Shown here one piece after another: positions 17,483 to 26,432 of a stretch of DNA of 64,000 nt (the first letter of the stretch is position 1; the number at the start of each line of letters is the position of its first letter). The position numbers and the translations under genes were made by a program. This stretch comes from Pseudomonadota bacterium (GTDB lineage Bacteria; Desulfobacterota; Desulfovibrionia; Desulfovibrionales; Desulfovibrionaceae): contig JAHJLB010000050.1 of NCBI GenBank assembly GCA_018822105.1, positions 1 to 64,000 of the forward strand, in the 5' to 3' direction. Under the pieces are notes generated by a model that did not search any database, was not told where the DNA came from, and saw only the letters and a program-made list of their open reading frames with translations.

Positions 17483-18607
17483 CTAGCGCAAGTCTTCCCG
17501 CGTGATGGGCGGCTCTTCGCGGTATTCGAATTCGCGGTTGATGCCCTTGAGGGTGAGCCAGCGCGACAGGGACTGGGCCGCGCGCAGCCCGGAATACACG
17601 GCCTTGCCGATCTTGCTCGGGCCCGAGAGGGCGTCTCCGGCCACGAACACGCCCTCCATCTGCGTCATCTGCAGCCAGTGGATCTCGTTCTTGCGCACGG
17701 ATTCGAGCCCCAGGCGCTCGGCAAAGGGCGGGGAGGCGGTCTCGCCGATGGCTCCGACCACGATGTCCGCCGGAAGCACCATCTTGGCGCAGGAGTCGGG
17801 CACGGCGCGGCGGCGGCCGTCCTCGTCCGGCTCGCCCAGGTGGCACTGGATGCACTCGATGCCCTCCACCTGGCCGTGCTCGCCCAGGATGCTGACGGGC
17901 GTGACCAGCTCCAGCCACTGCCCGCCCGCCGCCTCGAAGAGTTCGATCTCGTGGCTGCCGCAGGGGGCCTCGCGCCTGGTGCGGCGGTAGAGCATGCTCA
18001 CCCGCGCCGCGCCCTGGCCCAGGGCCCCGTGGGCCACGTCGATGGCCGAGAAGCCCGCGCCGATGACCACCACGTTCTTGCCCGCCACGTTGATCTCGGA
18101 CATGCGGCTCCTGTCGTACTGGGCCGCGCGGATGGGGAACAGGAAGGCCAGGCCGGTGTAGACGCCGCGCAGGTCCTCGCCGGGCACGTTGAGCCGCCTG
18201 GGCTTCCAGGAGCCGGTCGCCAGCATCACCGCATCGTGCCCGCGCACCAGTTCGTCCAGGTCGATGCAGCGCGTGGAGAACTCGTCCCCGGTGTCGTCCA
18301 CCTGCCTGCGGTCGCAGACCTTGGTGCAGGGGTGGAAGCTCACCCCGTAGTGGTTGGCGAGGGTCTCCACGCCCTGGGCGATGCGGCCGGCCGGGATGCG
18401 CTCGGCCGGGATGCCGAAGACCATGAGCCCGCCGGGCTTTGGCAGCTTGTCGTACACGTCCACGCGGTAACCCAGGCAGGCCAGAAAGCCCGCTGCGGCC
18501 AGGCCGGACGGGCCGGCGCCGATGACCGCCACGCTGCGGCCGTTGGCCCTGGCCGGTCCAGGACCGGCAAAGGCGAAATTCATGGGCGTGGCCGAGGGCT
18601 CTGGCAT
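17483..18607 (-). CDS. GltD-like FAD/NAD(P)-dependent oxidoreductase
   Basis: A 374-residue flavoprotein related to the small (beta) subunit of glutamate synthase. VAVIGAGPSGLAAAGFL is the FAD-binding loop (about residues 26-42), PGGLMVFGIPAERI the family marker, VVVIGAGFSAIDVA the NAD(P) loop, and GVFVAGDALSGPS the second FAD contact. The N-terminal CxxC iron-sulfur part of classical GltD is absent; the ferredoxin gene just downstream would supply the clusters. Likely cytoplasmic electron input from NAD(P)H. The start is the ATG at 18607. Confidence 0.83.
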   Translation of the reverse strand: MPEPSATPMNFAFAGPGPARANGRSVAVIGAGPSGLAAAGFLACLGYRVDVYDKLPKPGGLMVFGIPAERIPAGRIAQGVETLANHYGVSFHPCTKVCDRRQVDDTGDEFSTRCIDLDELVRGHDAVMLATGSWKPRRLNVPGEDLRGVYTGLAFLFPIRAAQYDRSRMSEINVAGKNVVVIGAGFSAIDVAHGALGQGAARVSMLYRRTRREAPCGSHEIELFEAAGGQWLELVTPVSILGEHGQVEGIECIQCHLGEPDEDGRRRAVPDSCAKMVLPADIVVGAIGETASPPFAERLGLESVRKNEIHWLQMTQMEGVFVAGDALSGPSKIGKAVYSGLRAAQSLSRWLTLKGINREFEYREEPPITREDLR

Positions 18608-18640
18608 GGTTCCTCCTTGAGGGCGCGGGCGGGGCCCGCC

Positions 18641-20080
18641 TCAGCGGGTCCGGTCCGGTTGAACAGGCGGCTGGCCGCCCGGGGCCACCAGGGTCATGCC
18701 GGCCAGGCCCTCCAGCAGGGTGCCCGCCCGGGCCACGTCCGGCAGCTCGCGGCCCGGCTCCAGGGTGGTGATGACCGTGCGGCCCAGGACCACGCGGCCC
18801 TCCACCCCGCTTTCGTCCAGGGACCTCAGGCCCCAGATGGCGTGCAGCATGACCGCCCTGCCCTGTCCGGCCACGCTGGCCCGGCCCAGGTAGAGCATGA
18901 TGTGTCCCGGCTTGTGCAGCAGCGTCAGGAGCGGGGTCCCGCGCTCAAGGAGCAGGGCCTCCTTCTGCGGCCCGGAAAGCCCCTGGAAGCTCACGAACTC
19001 CCCGGACCTGGCCTGCTGGCTGGAGTTGCGCGGCATGAAGATGCCGAAGGGGGCCAGGAGGTCGAGGAGCAGCGCCGAGCAGTCGCGGTTCTCCAGGTAG
19101 CCGCCCCAGCCGTAGGGCTGGCCCAGCGTCTGGTCGGCCAGGCGGGCCAGGTTGCGCGGCGTGAGGCCGAGGGGCATGGCCGCCGCGTCGGCCCTGGGGA
19201 TGCGTACGCTGACGGACTCGGCCAGCCCGTTCGCGCCGCGCGCCGGGGCCAGGGCCGTGTATCCGGCGGCGTCCTCGGCCACCAGGGGCAGCAGCGTGCC
19301 GATGCGCCCGTGGAACAGGAAGGCCTCGCGCCCACCCCGGGCCTGGCCGAACACAGGCGCGCGCTCGCGGGTCACGGCCAAAAGCGGCAAGGACGTCCAG
19401 CGGGCCATGAAGGCCTCGTCCACATAGGCCAGGTCGGCCACGCGCACCCAGCCCCCGGCATAGCGCGTCTCCACCAGGGCCCAGGCCCCGTCGGCGGAGA
19501 GGTGCGTGACCAAAAGCGGGGTGCCCGCCCAGACGCCGGAGTTCTGCCAGTAGTCGAAGGGGAAGCCCTCGCCGGGCCGGGTGGGCTTGAGGAAGCCGGG
19601 CCGGATGGTGGGCAGCACGCGCAGGGAGGTGTTGACCGTGGCTATGGCCGGACGCGCCAGGGAGGGATAGGCCCAGGCCTGGCACAGGGCCTCCATCTCG
19701 GCCCGAAATTCCGGCCCCAGGGGGCGCAGGTTCTCGCCGAAATGGCGCCCGTTGCCCAGCTTGTCCAGGCCCCAGAAGGCGCTCTGCACGCCGTAGCTGG
19801 CGTTGGCCTGGGTCCAGGGAGCGAAATGGGCCGCGCGCAGGCGCTCCAGAAACCCGGCCTGGGCCTCGGGGGTCAACAGCGGCAGGTCCAGGCCAGCCGC
19901 GGGCAGCAGGGCGCCGACGCTCTGGGGGATGTCGCGCAGGTCGCGGGGCTCGGCCTCCGCGGCCGGGACCGCGCCCAGGGTCTGGGCCCCTGGCCTGGGC
20001 CGCTGCGCGCAGCCGCCAAGACCAAGGGCCAGGACCAGGAGGCCCGCGGCCAGCAGGACGACCGGCCGCAGCCGGCCCAT
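18641..20080 (-). CDS. NlpC/P60 cell-wall peptidase lipoprotein with SH3 domains
   Basis: A 479-residue exported lipoprotein: signal peptide ending in the lipobox LGLGGC, a middle region with SH3b-like domains, and a C-terminal NlpC/P60 peptidase. The catalytic cysteine lies in ENRDCSALLLD and the histidine in KPGHIMLYLG. Such enzymes cut stem peptides in peptidoglycan and act in the periplasm. I chose ATG 20080 because it gives a standard signal peptide; a GTG at 20113 would add 11 residues. It lies 33 bases downstream of the SYLF lipoprotein, so co-transcription is likely. Confidence 0.85.
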   Translation of the reverse strand: MGRLRPVVLLAAGLLVLALGLGGCAQRPRPGAQTLGAVPAAEAEPRDLRDIPQSVGALLPAAGLDLPLLTPEAQAGFLERLRAAHFAPWTQANASYGVQSAFWGLDKLGNGRHFGENLRPLGPEFRAEMEALCQAWAYPSLARPAIATVNTSLRVLPTIRPGFLKPTRPGEGFPFDYWQNSGVWAGTPLLVTHLSADGAWALVETRYAGGWVRVADLAYVDEAFMARWTSLPLLAVTRERAPVFGQARGGREAFLFHGRIGTLLPLVAEDAAGYTALAPARGANGLAESVSVRIPRADAAAMPLGLTPRNLARLADQTLGQPYGWGGYLENRDCSALLLDLLAPFGIFMPRNSSQQARSGEFVSFQGLSGPQKEALLLERGTPLLTLLHKPGHIMLYLGRASVAGQGRAVMLHAIWGLRSLDESGVEGRVVLGRTVITTLEPGRELPDVARAGTLLEGLAGMTLVAPGGQPPVQPDRTR

Positions 20081-20113
20081 GGGCAAGGCCCCCGGCCCGT
20101 ACAGCAGCCGCAC

Positions 20114-20818
20114 CTACTTGCCCTTGGCCGGCACCGTCAGGGCGTCCTTCAGCAGGGCCGCGCCCCTGGCGTCGGCCTTGCGCTCCAGCACGACCTGCCG
20201 GGGGCTGAGGGCCTGGCCGTAGTAGTTCCTGTTCATGTTCTCGCGCACGTGGATCACCCCGCCCTCCAGGGACACCCCGGCGAACAGCCCGCCCACGTCG
20301 GCGAAATAATAGACATCCTTGAAGATGTGCGTTGAGGCCACCTCTCCGGTGACGCCCGCCGTGCCCGCGGCCGCCGTGGCGTCCGCCCCCAGGGTCAGTC
20401 CGGTGTCCAGGGCCGCCTTGAAGGCCTTGTCGTTCATGAACACCAGCACGATGGCGGCCTCCTGCACGCCGATCTGCAGGCCGATGCTGCCGCCGCCCAG
20501 GGTGTAGAAGGCCGGGGCGCTCCAGGAGCCGTCGGCCGCGCGGGCCAGGAGCACGCCGTTGCCGCCCTGGCCGCCGTAGATGAGCCCGGCCTTGATGACG
20601 CTGGGCAGCACCAGCGCGCCCTTGGCGTTCTTCAGGTAGACCTCGATGTGCTTGAAGGCCGGATCCTGGCGCATGCCGCGCACCACTGCGGCGGCCTTGT
20701 CCACCAGGCCCTGCTCGTAGCGCGGGGAGTCGGAGGCCGGCTGGTTGTGCGCCCCGTAGCAGGCCGAAAGCAGGCCCAGGGCCAAAAGGAGGGAAGCCGC
20801 GAGAAGAGTTCTGCGCAT
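20114..20818 (-). CDS. SYLF-domain lipoprotein (Ysc84-like lipid-binding)
   Basis: A 234-residue lipoprotein with a signal peptide ending in LGLLSAC and a single SYLF/DUF500-type domain. Recognisable parts are IKAGLIYGGQGGNGVLLAR, APAFYTLGGGSIGLQIG, and GLTLGADATAAAGTAG before the C-terminal DVGGLFAGVSLEGG. SYLF domains bind membranes or phosphoinositides in eukaryotes; the bacterial role is unclear but periplasmic membrane association is expected. It is followed by the NlpC/P60 gene with a 33-base gap. Confidence 0.85.
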   Translation of the reverse strand: MRRTLLAASLLLALGLLSACYGAHNQPASDSPRYEQGLVDKAAAVVRGMRQDPAFKHIEVYLKNAKGALVLPSVIKAGLIYGGQGGNGVLLARAADGSWSAPAFYTLGGGSIGLQIGVQEAAIVLVFMNDKAFKAALDTGLTLGADATAAAGTAGVTGEVASTHIFKDVYYFADVGGLFAGVSLEGGVIHVRENMNRNYYGQALSPRQVVLERKADARGAALLKDALTVPAKGK

Positions 20819-20934
20819 GAAAAGGCTCCTTGTGCATGAGGATGGGCCGGGCCCCCGCGAGGCGGGTGGCCGCTGGCCGCCGATGGCAAAGGGTACACCA
20901 GGGCCCTGCGGAAGCGCAACCGCTTGCGCAGGGG

Positions 20935-21687
20935 CTAGGCGGCGAATCGGGCCAGGCGCTCCTTGATCTCCTCGTCGAAGAGCCAGGCCAAAAGGGCCAG
21001 CACAAGCCCGGCGCCGAAGACGAGCTTCACCGCCAGCATGTTGCCGTCCATGGCCGCCCCGGTGAAGGTGAGCACCCCCAGCCCGGGCAGCCGCCCCAGG
21101 GAGTTCACCAGGATGAGCTTCCAGACCGGGAAGCGCGTCAGCCCGGCCATGAAGCAGATGGCGTCCTTGGGCGTGCCGGGCAGCAGGAAGAGCATGAAGA
21201 AATTGCCCAGGCCGCCCCGGTGCATGGCCGCGTCGAAGCGCTCCTGGATGCGCCGGGGCACGAAGGGCCGCATGACGCGCTCGCCGAAGAACCGCGTCAG
21301 CAGCATGGCCGTCAGCGAGCCCACGGCGTTGCCCGCCACGTTCAAGGCCAGCCCGCGCCAGAAGCCGAAGACGAACCCGCCCACCATGCCGGTGAGCTGG
21401 CCGGGGATGGGCGCCAGCACCACCTGCAGGAACTGCACCCCCAGAAAGACCCAGGCCGCCACCGCGCCCCAGGCGTCGAACCAGGCCTTGAGCGAGGCCT
21501 TGCGGCCCTCGAAGTCCTCGGCCATGAGCTCGGAGACGAAGTCCAAGAAGCCCTTGGGCAGGTGCGGCTTGAGCAGCCAGGCCGCAAGGGCCAGCAGGGC
21601 GGTGACCACAAGGGCGCCCGCCAGCACGGGCAGCACGGCGCCCAGGCGGCGCAGCTTGCGGTCGAGTCGTGCGGAGAGTGGGGCCAT
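20935..21687 (-). CDS. TVP38/TMEM64 family (DedA-superfamily) inner-membrane protein
   Basis: A 250-residue integral membrane protein. The segment with APIPGQLTGMVGGFVFGFWRG and the later RFGxG-like FLLPGTPKDAICFMAG (re-entrant loops) are hallmarks of the VTT/DedA superfamily, which includes lipid-carrier flippases and TVP38 proteins. Likely role: lipid or undecaprenyl-phosphate recycling, inferred from family. ATG 21687 is divergent from dnaE across 166 bases. Confidence 0.8.
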   Translation of the reverse strand: MAPLSARLDRKLRRLGAVLPVLAGALVVTALLALAAWLLKPHLPKGFLDFVSELMAEDFEGRKASLKAWFDAWGAVAAWVFLGVQFLQVVLAPIPGQLTGMVGGFVFGFWRGLALNVAGNAVGSLTAMLLTRFFGERVMRPFVPRRIQERFDAAMHRGGLGNFFMLFLLPGTPKDAICFMAGLTRFPVWKLILVNSLGRLPGLGVLTFTGAAMDGNMLAVKLVFGAGLVLALLAWLFDEEIKERLARFAA

Positions 21688-21792
21688 GGCTTCCGTTCAG
21701 TATGCCGCGCCATGCGGGGCCTGGCAAGGACTGCCGGGCCTCCGGCAGCAAAACATACTTGAATTCTTGAATATTTTTCGGCGGCTCCGGCG

Positions 21793-21821
21793 TTTCCAAG
21801 CCTGCCGACTTGGGCTATACA
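21793..21821 (+). promoter_or_regulatory. Possible sigma70-type promoter of dnaE
   Basis: TTTCCA (21793-21798), 17 bases, then TATACA (21816-21821), about 33 bases before the dnaE ATG. It matches the -35 consensus in 4 of 6 positions and has a good -10 box. No experimental support. Confidence 0.4.
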
Positions 21822-21853
21822 GGAATCCGCCACCAGGCGCAAAGGGGACCACC

Positions 21854-24800
21854 ATGCCGGACTTCGTTCACCTGCACTGCCACAGCGAATACAGCCTGCT
21901 CGACGGCGCCATCCGCGTCAAAGACCTCTGCACCCGGGCCAAGGATCTGGGCATGCCCGCCGTGGCCCTGACCGACCACGGCAACATGCACGGTGCGCTG
22001 ATCTTCCGCCAGAAGGCCATAGACACCGGCATCAAGCCCATCATCGGCTGCGAGGTCTACGTGGCCCCGGGCCACCGCACGGACAAAAAAGCCACCAGCT
22101 CGCGCTCCTCCGCCTTTCACCTGGTGCTCCTGGCCCAGAACAGGCAGGGCTACCAGAACCTCATCAAGCTGACCACCGCCGGCTATCTGGAGGGCTTCCA
22201 CTACAAGCCCCGCGTGGACAAGGAAATTCTGGCCCTCTACTCCGAGGGCTTGATCGCCCTCTCGGCCTGCCTGGGGGGCGAGGTCAACCGCGCGCTGCTC
22301 GGCCAGGGGCTGGACGCGGGCATCCGTGTGGCCCGCGAATACGCGGCCATCTTTCCGGAGCGCTTCTACCTGGAACTTCAGGAGAACGGCATCCCGGACC
22401 AGACCCGGGCCAACGAGATGCTCCTCGAGGTGGCCAAGGAGACCGGCCTTCCCCTCGTGGCCACCAACGACTGCCACTACCTGACCCGTGACGACTCCGA
22501 GGCCCACGACATCCTTCTGTGCATCGGCACCCAGCGCACCGTGCTGGACCGTGACCGCATGCGCATGGGCACCACGGACCTCTACTTCAAGACCATGGAG
22601 GAGATGGAGGCCGCGTTCCACTATTGCCCGGAGGCCATCAGCAACACCGTGCGCATCGCCGAGCAGTGCAACGTGGAGCTGGAGCTCGGGCAGGCGCACT
22701 TCCCGGTGTACGACCTGCCCGAGGGCGTGAGCATCGACGAGGAGTTCGACCGCCTGTCCCGCGAGGGCCTGCAGAAGCGCCTGGCCGCCTGCGCCGCCCC
22801 GGTGGACGAGAAGGTCTACTGGGAGCGCCTGGAGTACGAGCTCGGGGTCATCAAGGGCATGGGCTTCCCGGCCTATTTCCTCATCGTGCAGGACTTCATC
22901 AACTGGGCCAAGTCCCAGGGCATCCCCGTGGGGCCGGGCCGCGGCTCGGCGGCCGGCTCCCTGGTGGCCTGGGCCCTCAAGATCACCAACATCGACCCCC
23001 TGCCCTACGACCTCTTGTTCGAGCGCTTCCTGAACACCGAGCGCGTGAGCCTGCCGGATATCGACGTGGACTTCTGCGAACGCCGCCGCCTGGACGTGGT
23101 GCGCTACGTGGCCGAGAAGTACGGCACCGACCGCGTGGCCCAGATCACCACCTTCGGCACCATGAAGGCCAAGGCCGCGGTGCGCGACGTGGGCCGCGCC
23201 CTGGGCATGAGCTTCGCCGAGACCGACCGCATCGCCAAGCTCATCCCCGAAGAGATGAAGATGACCATCGCCAAGGCCCTGGAGAAGGAGCCCGAGCTCA
23301 TGGCCATGAGCGTGGGCAACCCCCAGGTGGAGAAGCTCATCGACATCTCCCAGCGCCTGGAGGGCCTCTCGCGCCACGCCTCCACCCACGCCGCGGGCAT
23401 CGTCATCTCCGACCGGCCCATGCTGGACTACCTGCCGCTGTACAAGGGGAAAGAGGGCGAAATCGTCACCCAGTACGACATGAAGCTGGTGGAGAAGGTC
23501 GGCTTGATCAAGTTCGACTTTCTGGGCCTGCGCACCATGACCGTGGTCGAGGACACCCTGGACATCATCCGCGGCCAGGGCAAACAGGCCCCGGACCTGG
23601 ACTCCCTGGACCTCACCGACCCCAAGACCTACGAGATCTTCTGCTCCGGCGACACCGACGGCATCTTCCAGGTGGAGTCAAGCGGCATGCGCAAATACCT
23701 GCGCATGCTCAAGCCCACCTGCTTCGAGGACATCATCGCCATGCTGGCCCTGTATCGGCCCGGCCCCCTGGGCTCGGGCATGGTGGACGAGTTCATCAAG
23801 CGCAAGCACGGCCAGATCAAGGTCAGCTACCCGCACCCCAGCCTGGAGGAGACCCTCGCGCCCACGTACGGGGTCATCGTCTACCAGGAACAGGTCATGA
23901 GCACGGCCCGGGTCATCGGCAACTATTCCCTGGGCGAGGGCGACCTCCTGCGCCGGGCCATGGGCAAGAAGAAGCCCGAGGAGATGGCCAAGCAGCGCCA
24001 GCGCTTCATGGAGGGCGCGCGGGAGAACAGGATCGCCGAGGCCGTGGCCGCCGAGATCTTCGACCTCATGGAGAAGTTCGCCGAATACGGCTTCAACAAG
24101 TCGCACTCCGCGGCCTACGCGCTCATCAGCTACTACACGGCTTTCCTCAAGGCCCACTTCCCCAGCGAGTTCATGGCCGCGCTCATCAGCTCGGAATTGA
24201 GCAACACCGACAAGGTCTTCAAGTACATCAACGCCTGCCGCGAAATGGGCATCAAGGTGGTGCCGCCGGACGTGAACCTCTCCCTGGCGCGCTTCTCGGT
24301 GCGAGACGAGCAGGTCATCTTCGGCATGGCCGGGGTCAAGGGCGTGGGCGAGGACGCCGTGGACGACATCGTGGCCGAGCGCGAGCAGAACGGGCCTTTC
24401 CTGGACATCTTCGACCTCTGCGAGCGCGTGAACCTGCGCAAGATCACCAAGCGCACCCTGGAGTCGCTCATCAAGGCCGGCGCCCTGGACTGCCTGGGCC
24501 AGACCCGCGCCGGGCACATGTTCCTGCTGGAGCGCGCCGTGGCGCTGGGCCAGAAAAAGGCCAAGGAGAAGTCCCAGGGCATGATCAACATGCTGGACAT
24601 GCTGAACACGGGGCCGGGCGGCGGGGCCAAGACCGCCGAGATCCGGCCCGGCATGAGCGCAGAGGACGCACTGCCCGAGTGGGGCGACGAGGAGAAGATG
24701 CGCCTGGAGAAGGAGGCCCTCGGGTTCTTCCTGTCCTGCCACCCGCTCTTGCGCTACCGCCACGAACTGCGGCGACTGGGCCTCACCCCCCTGGACGAAC

Positions 24801-25324
24801 TGCGCGAGCTGCCCGGCGGACACCTGATCCGAGTGGCGGGCATCGTCACCGCCCTCAAGGAGTTCATCAACAAGAAGGGCGACAAGATGGCCTTCCTGCA
24901 GGTGGAGGACTTGACGGGCACCAGCGAGTGCACCCTCTTCTCCGACACCTACGCCCTGAGCAAGGAGCTGCTGCACCAGGACCAGCCGCTGATCTTCGAG
25001 GGCAAGGTGGACGCGAGAAGCCGCCCCGGCGAGGAGGAAGGCCCGCGCGAAGCCAAGATGCTGGCCGAAAAGATCGTGCTCTTGTCCGAGGCCGCGGCCG
25101 CAAGCTTCGAGCCCGTGCGCATCCCCGCGCGGGAGGAGCACTGCGCGCCGGAGCGCCTGGAGGCGCTCAAGGCCGTGCTGGCCCACTACCCCGGCCAGGT
25201 GCCGGTGCTCATGGACCTGCACCTGGCCGAGGCCGTCTGCTCCATCAAGCTGGGCGACCGCTACCAGGTCTCGGCCAGCCCGGAGCTCTGGGCCGAGGTG
25301 GACAAATGGCAGCAGGCGGGCTGA
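21854..25324 (+). CDS. dnaE: DNA polymerase III subunit alpha
   Basis: The 1,156-residue replicative polymerase of DnaE1 type. The N-terminal PHP domain is clear (VHLHCHSEYSLLDG at residues 5-18, then LTDHGNMHG). The polymerase core includes GPGRGSAAGSLVAW and the catalytic aspartates in LPDIDVDF. YGVIVYQEQVM and NKSHSAAYALISYYTAFLK follow, and the C-terminal part has an OB-fold region (IRVAGIVTALKEF). Length and motifs are complete. ATG 21854 follows AAAGGGGA. The FUSC gene begins 14 bases after its stop. Confidence 0.97.
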   Translation: MPDFVHLHCHSEYSLLDGAIRVKDLCTRAKDLGMPAVALTDHGNMHGALIFRQKAIDTGIKPIIGCEVYVAPGHRTDKKATSSRSSAFHLVLLAQNRQGYQNLIKLTTAGYLEGFHYKPRVDKEILALYSEGLIALSACLGGEVNRALLGQGLDAGIRVAREYAAIFPERFYLELQENGIPDQTRANEMLLEVAKETGLPLVATNDCHYLTRDDSEAHDILLCIGTQRTVLDRDRMRMGTTDLYFKTMEEMEAAFHYCPEAISNTVRIAEQCNVELELGQAHFPVYDLPEGVSIDEEFDRLSREGLQKRLAACAAPVDEKVYWERLEYELGVIKGMGFPAYFLIVQDFINWAKSQGIPVGPGRGSAAGSLVAWALKITNIDPLPYDLLFERFLNTERVSLPDIDVDFCERRRLDVVRYVAEKYGTDRVAQITTFGTMKAKAAVRDVGRALGMSFAETDRIAKLIPEEMKMTIAKALEKEPELMAMSVGNPQVEKLIDISQRLEGLSRHASTHAAGIVISDRPMLDYLPLYKGKEGEIVTQYDMKLVEKVGLIKFDFLGLRTMTVVEDTLDIIRGQGKQAPDLDSLDLTDPKTYEIFCSGDTDGIFQVESSGMRKYLRMLKPTCFEDIIAMLALYRPGPLGSGMVDEFIKRKHGQIKVSYPHPSLEETLAPTYGVIVYQEQVMSTARVIGNYSLGEGDLLRRAMGKKKPEEMAKQRQRFMEGARENRIAEAVAAEIFDLMEKFAEYGFNKSHSAAYALISYYTAFLKAHFPSEFMAALISSELSNTDKVFKYINACREMGIKVVPPDVNLSLARFSVRDEQVIFGMAGVKGVGEDAVDDIVAEREQNGPFLDIFDLCERVNLRKITKRTLESLIKAGALDCLGQTRAGHMFLLERAVALGQKKAKEKSQGMINMLDMLNTGPGGGAKTAEIRPGMSAEDALPEWGDEEKMRLEKEALGFFLSCHPLLRYRHELRRLGLTPLDELRELPGGHLIRVAGIVTALKEFINKKGDKMAFLQVEDLTGTSECTLFSDTYALSKELLHQDQPLIFEGKVDARSRPGEEEGPREAKMLAEKIVLLSEAAAASFEPVRIPAREEHCAPERLEALKAVLAHYPGQVPVLMDLHLAEAVCSIKLGDRYQVSASPELWAEVDKWQQAG

Positions 25325-25337
25325 GGCCGAGGCGACC

Positions 25338-26426
25338 ATGACCCTCGACCCGCCCCTGCTGCTGCACGCCCTGCGCACGGCCCTGGCGGCCACGCTCACC
25401 GCCGCGCTGACAAGGCTTCTGCACCTGGAGCAGGGCTACTGGGCGGTGTTCTCGGCCATCCTGGTCATGCAGACCGACTTCGGCAGCTCCATCCAGGCCA
25501 GCTGGTCGCGCCTGCTGGGCACGGCCGTGGGCGCGGCCCTGGGGGCCATCAGCGCCACCCTGGCCGAGAGCCTGCTCGGGCCGGGGGTCAGCGCCCTGAC
25601 CCTGGCCATGTTCGCGGCCATCTTCCTCTGCGCCGTGCTGGCCGGACAGGTCGCCAACTTCCGCCTGGCCGGGGTCACGGCGGCCATCGTCATCTGCCTG
25701 CACGAGATCGGCGGCAACGCCTTCAGCCTGGGGGCCAGCCGGTTTATCGAGGTGGGCCTGGGCATCGTGGTGGCCCTTGGGGTGTCCCTGGCCTGGCCGT
25801 CCAGGGCCAGGGTTCTTCTGCGCTTCGGCGCGGCCAAGGGGCTGGAGGCCCTGGCCGGGCTTTTGGCCGCGCTCATGGACTCCCGCCTGTCCGGCCGGTA
25901 CGACCGCCAGAGGATATTCCGCTGCAAGGATGTGTGCCTGCGCCTGGCGCTGAAGAACCGCCAGCTCCTGGCCGCGGCCCGGCGCGAGCCCGGCCCGGCG
26001 GGCGAGGCCGAGCTGTTGTCCGACCTGCTGCAGACCCTGGACCGCCTGGCCGAACACCTGCTGGCCATGGACCACGCCATCAAGGACGCTCCGCCCGAGG
26101 GCTTCCACCGGCACCTGCCGGAGGAGCTGTCCAGGCTGGGCGCGGGCGCTTGCGCGGCCATGCTGGCCCTGGCACGCAATCTGGGCGGCCCCGGGCAACC
26201 CCAGCCGAAATCCCAGACCGACCCTCCGCACCGGTCCCTGCCCGACTCCCTGGCGGAACTTGCCAGCGCCCTGGACGCCGCCGAGGCCAAGCTCCTGGCC
26301 CTGCGGCCCACGCGCGTCATCGCGGGCTACGACCTGGACGAGGTCATGCACTTCTACAGCTTCTACCACGCCCTGCGCTCGAGCGCGCGCGAGACACTGG
26401 CCCTGGCCGCGCGGCTGGGGGAGTGA
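25338..26426 (+). CDS. FUSC/ArAE-family membrane protein
   Basis: A 362-residue protein with the aromatic-acid exporter (FUSC) architecture. An N-terminal membrane block of about six helices includes LEQGYWAVFSAILVMQ and RLLGTAVGAALGA, the family signature. A soluble, helix-rich C-terminal half begins near residue 180. The related E. coli AaeB exports aromatic acids, but the substrate here is unknown. It lies 14 bases downstream of dnaE on the same strand and converges on the KefB-type gene, with only 6 bases between stops. Confidence 0.78.
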   Translation: MTLDPPLLLHALRTALAATLTAALTRLLHLEQGYWAVFSAILVMQTDFGSSIQASWSRLLGTAVGAALGAISATLAESLLGPGVSALTLAMFAAIFLCAVLAGQVANFRLAGVTAAIVICLHEIGGNAFSLGASRFIEVGLGIVVALGVSLAWPSRARVLLRFGAAKGLEALAGLLAALMDSRLSGRYDRQRIFRCKDVCLRLALKNRQLLAAARREPGPAGEAELLSDLLQTLDRLAEHLLAMDHAIKDAPPEGFHRHLPEELSRLGAGACAAMLALARNLGGPGQPQPKSQTDPPHRSLPDSLAELASALDAAEAKLLALRPTRVIAGYDLDEVMHFYSFYHALRSSARETLALAARLGE

Positions 26427-26432
26427 GGCGGC

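Noticed and set aside
14780-20335. 1,851-residue plus-strand open frame
   Set aside because: It runs antisense through at least six recognised minus-strand genes, has no ribosome site and shows the Gly/Ala/Arg/His bias of a GC-rich shadow frame.
22624-25341. 905-residue open frame inside dnaE
   Set aside because: Alternate-frame shadow of dnaE, rich in Arg, Gly and Pro, with no domain.
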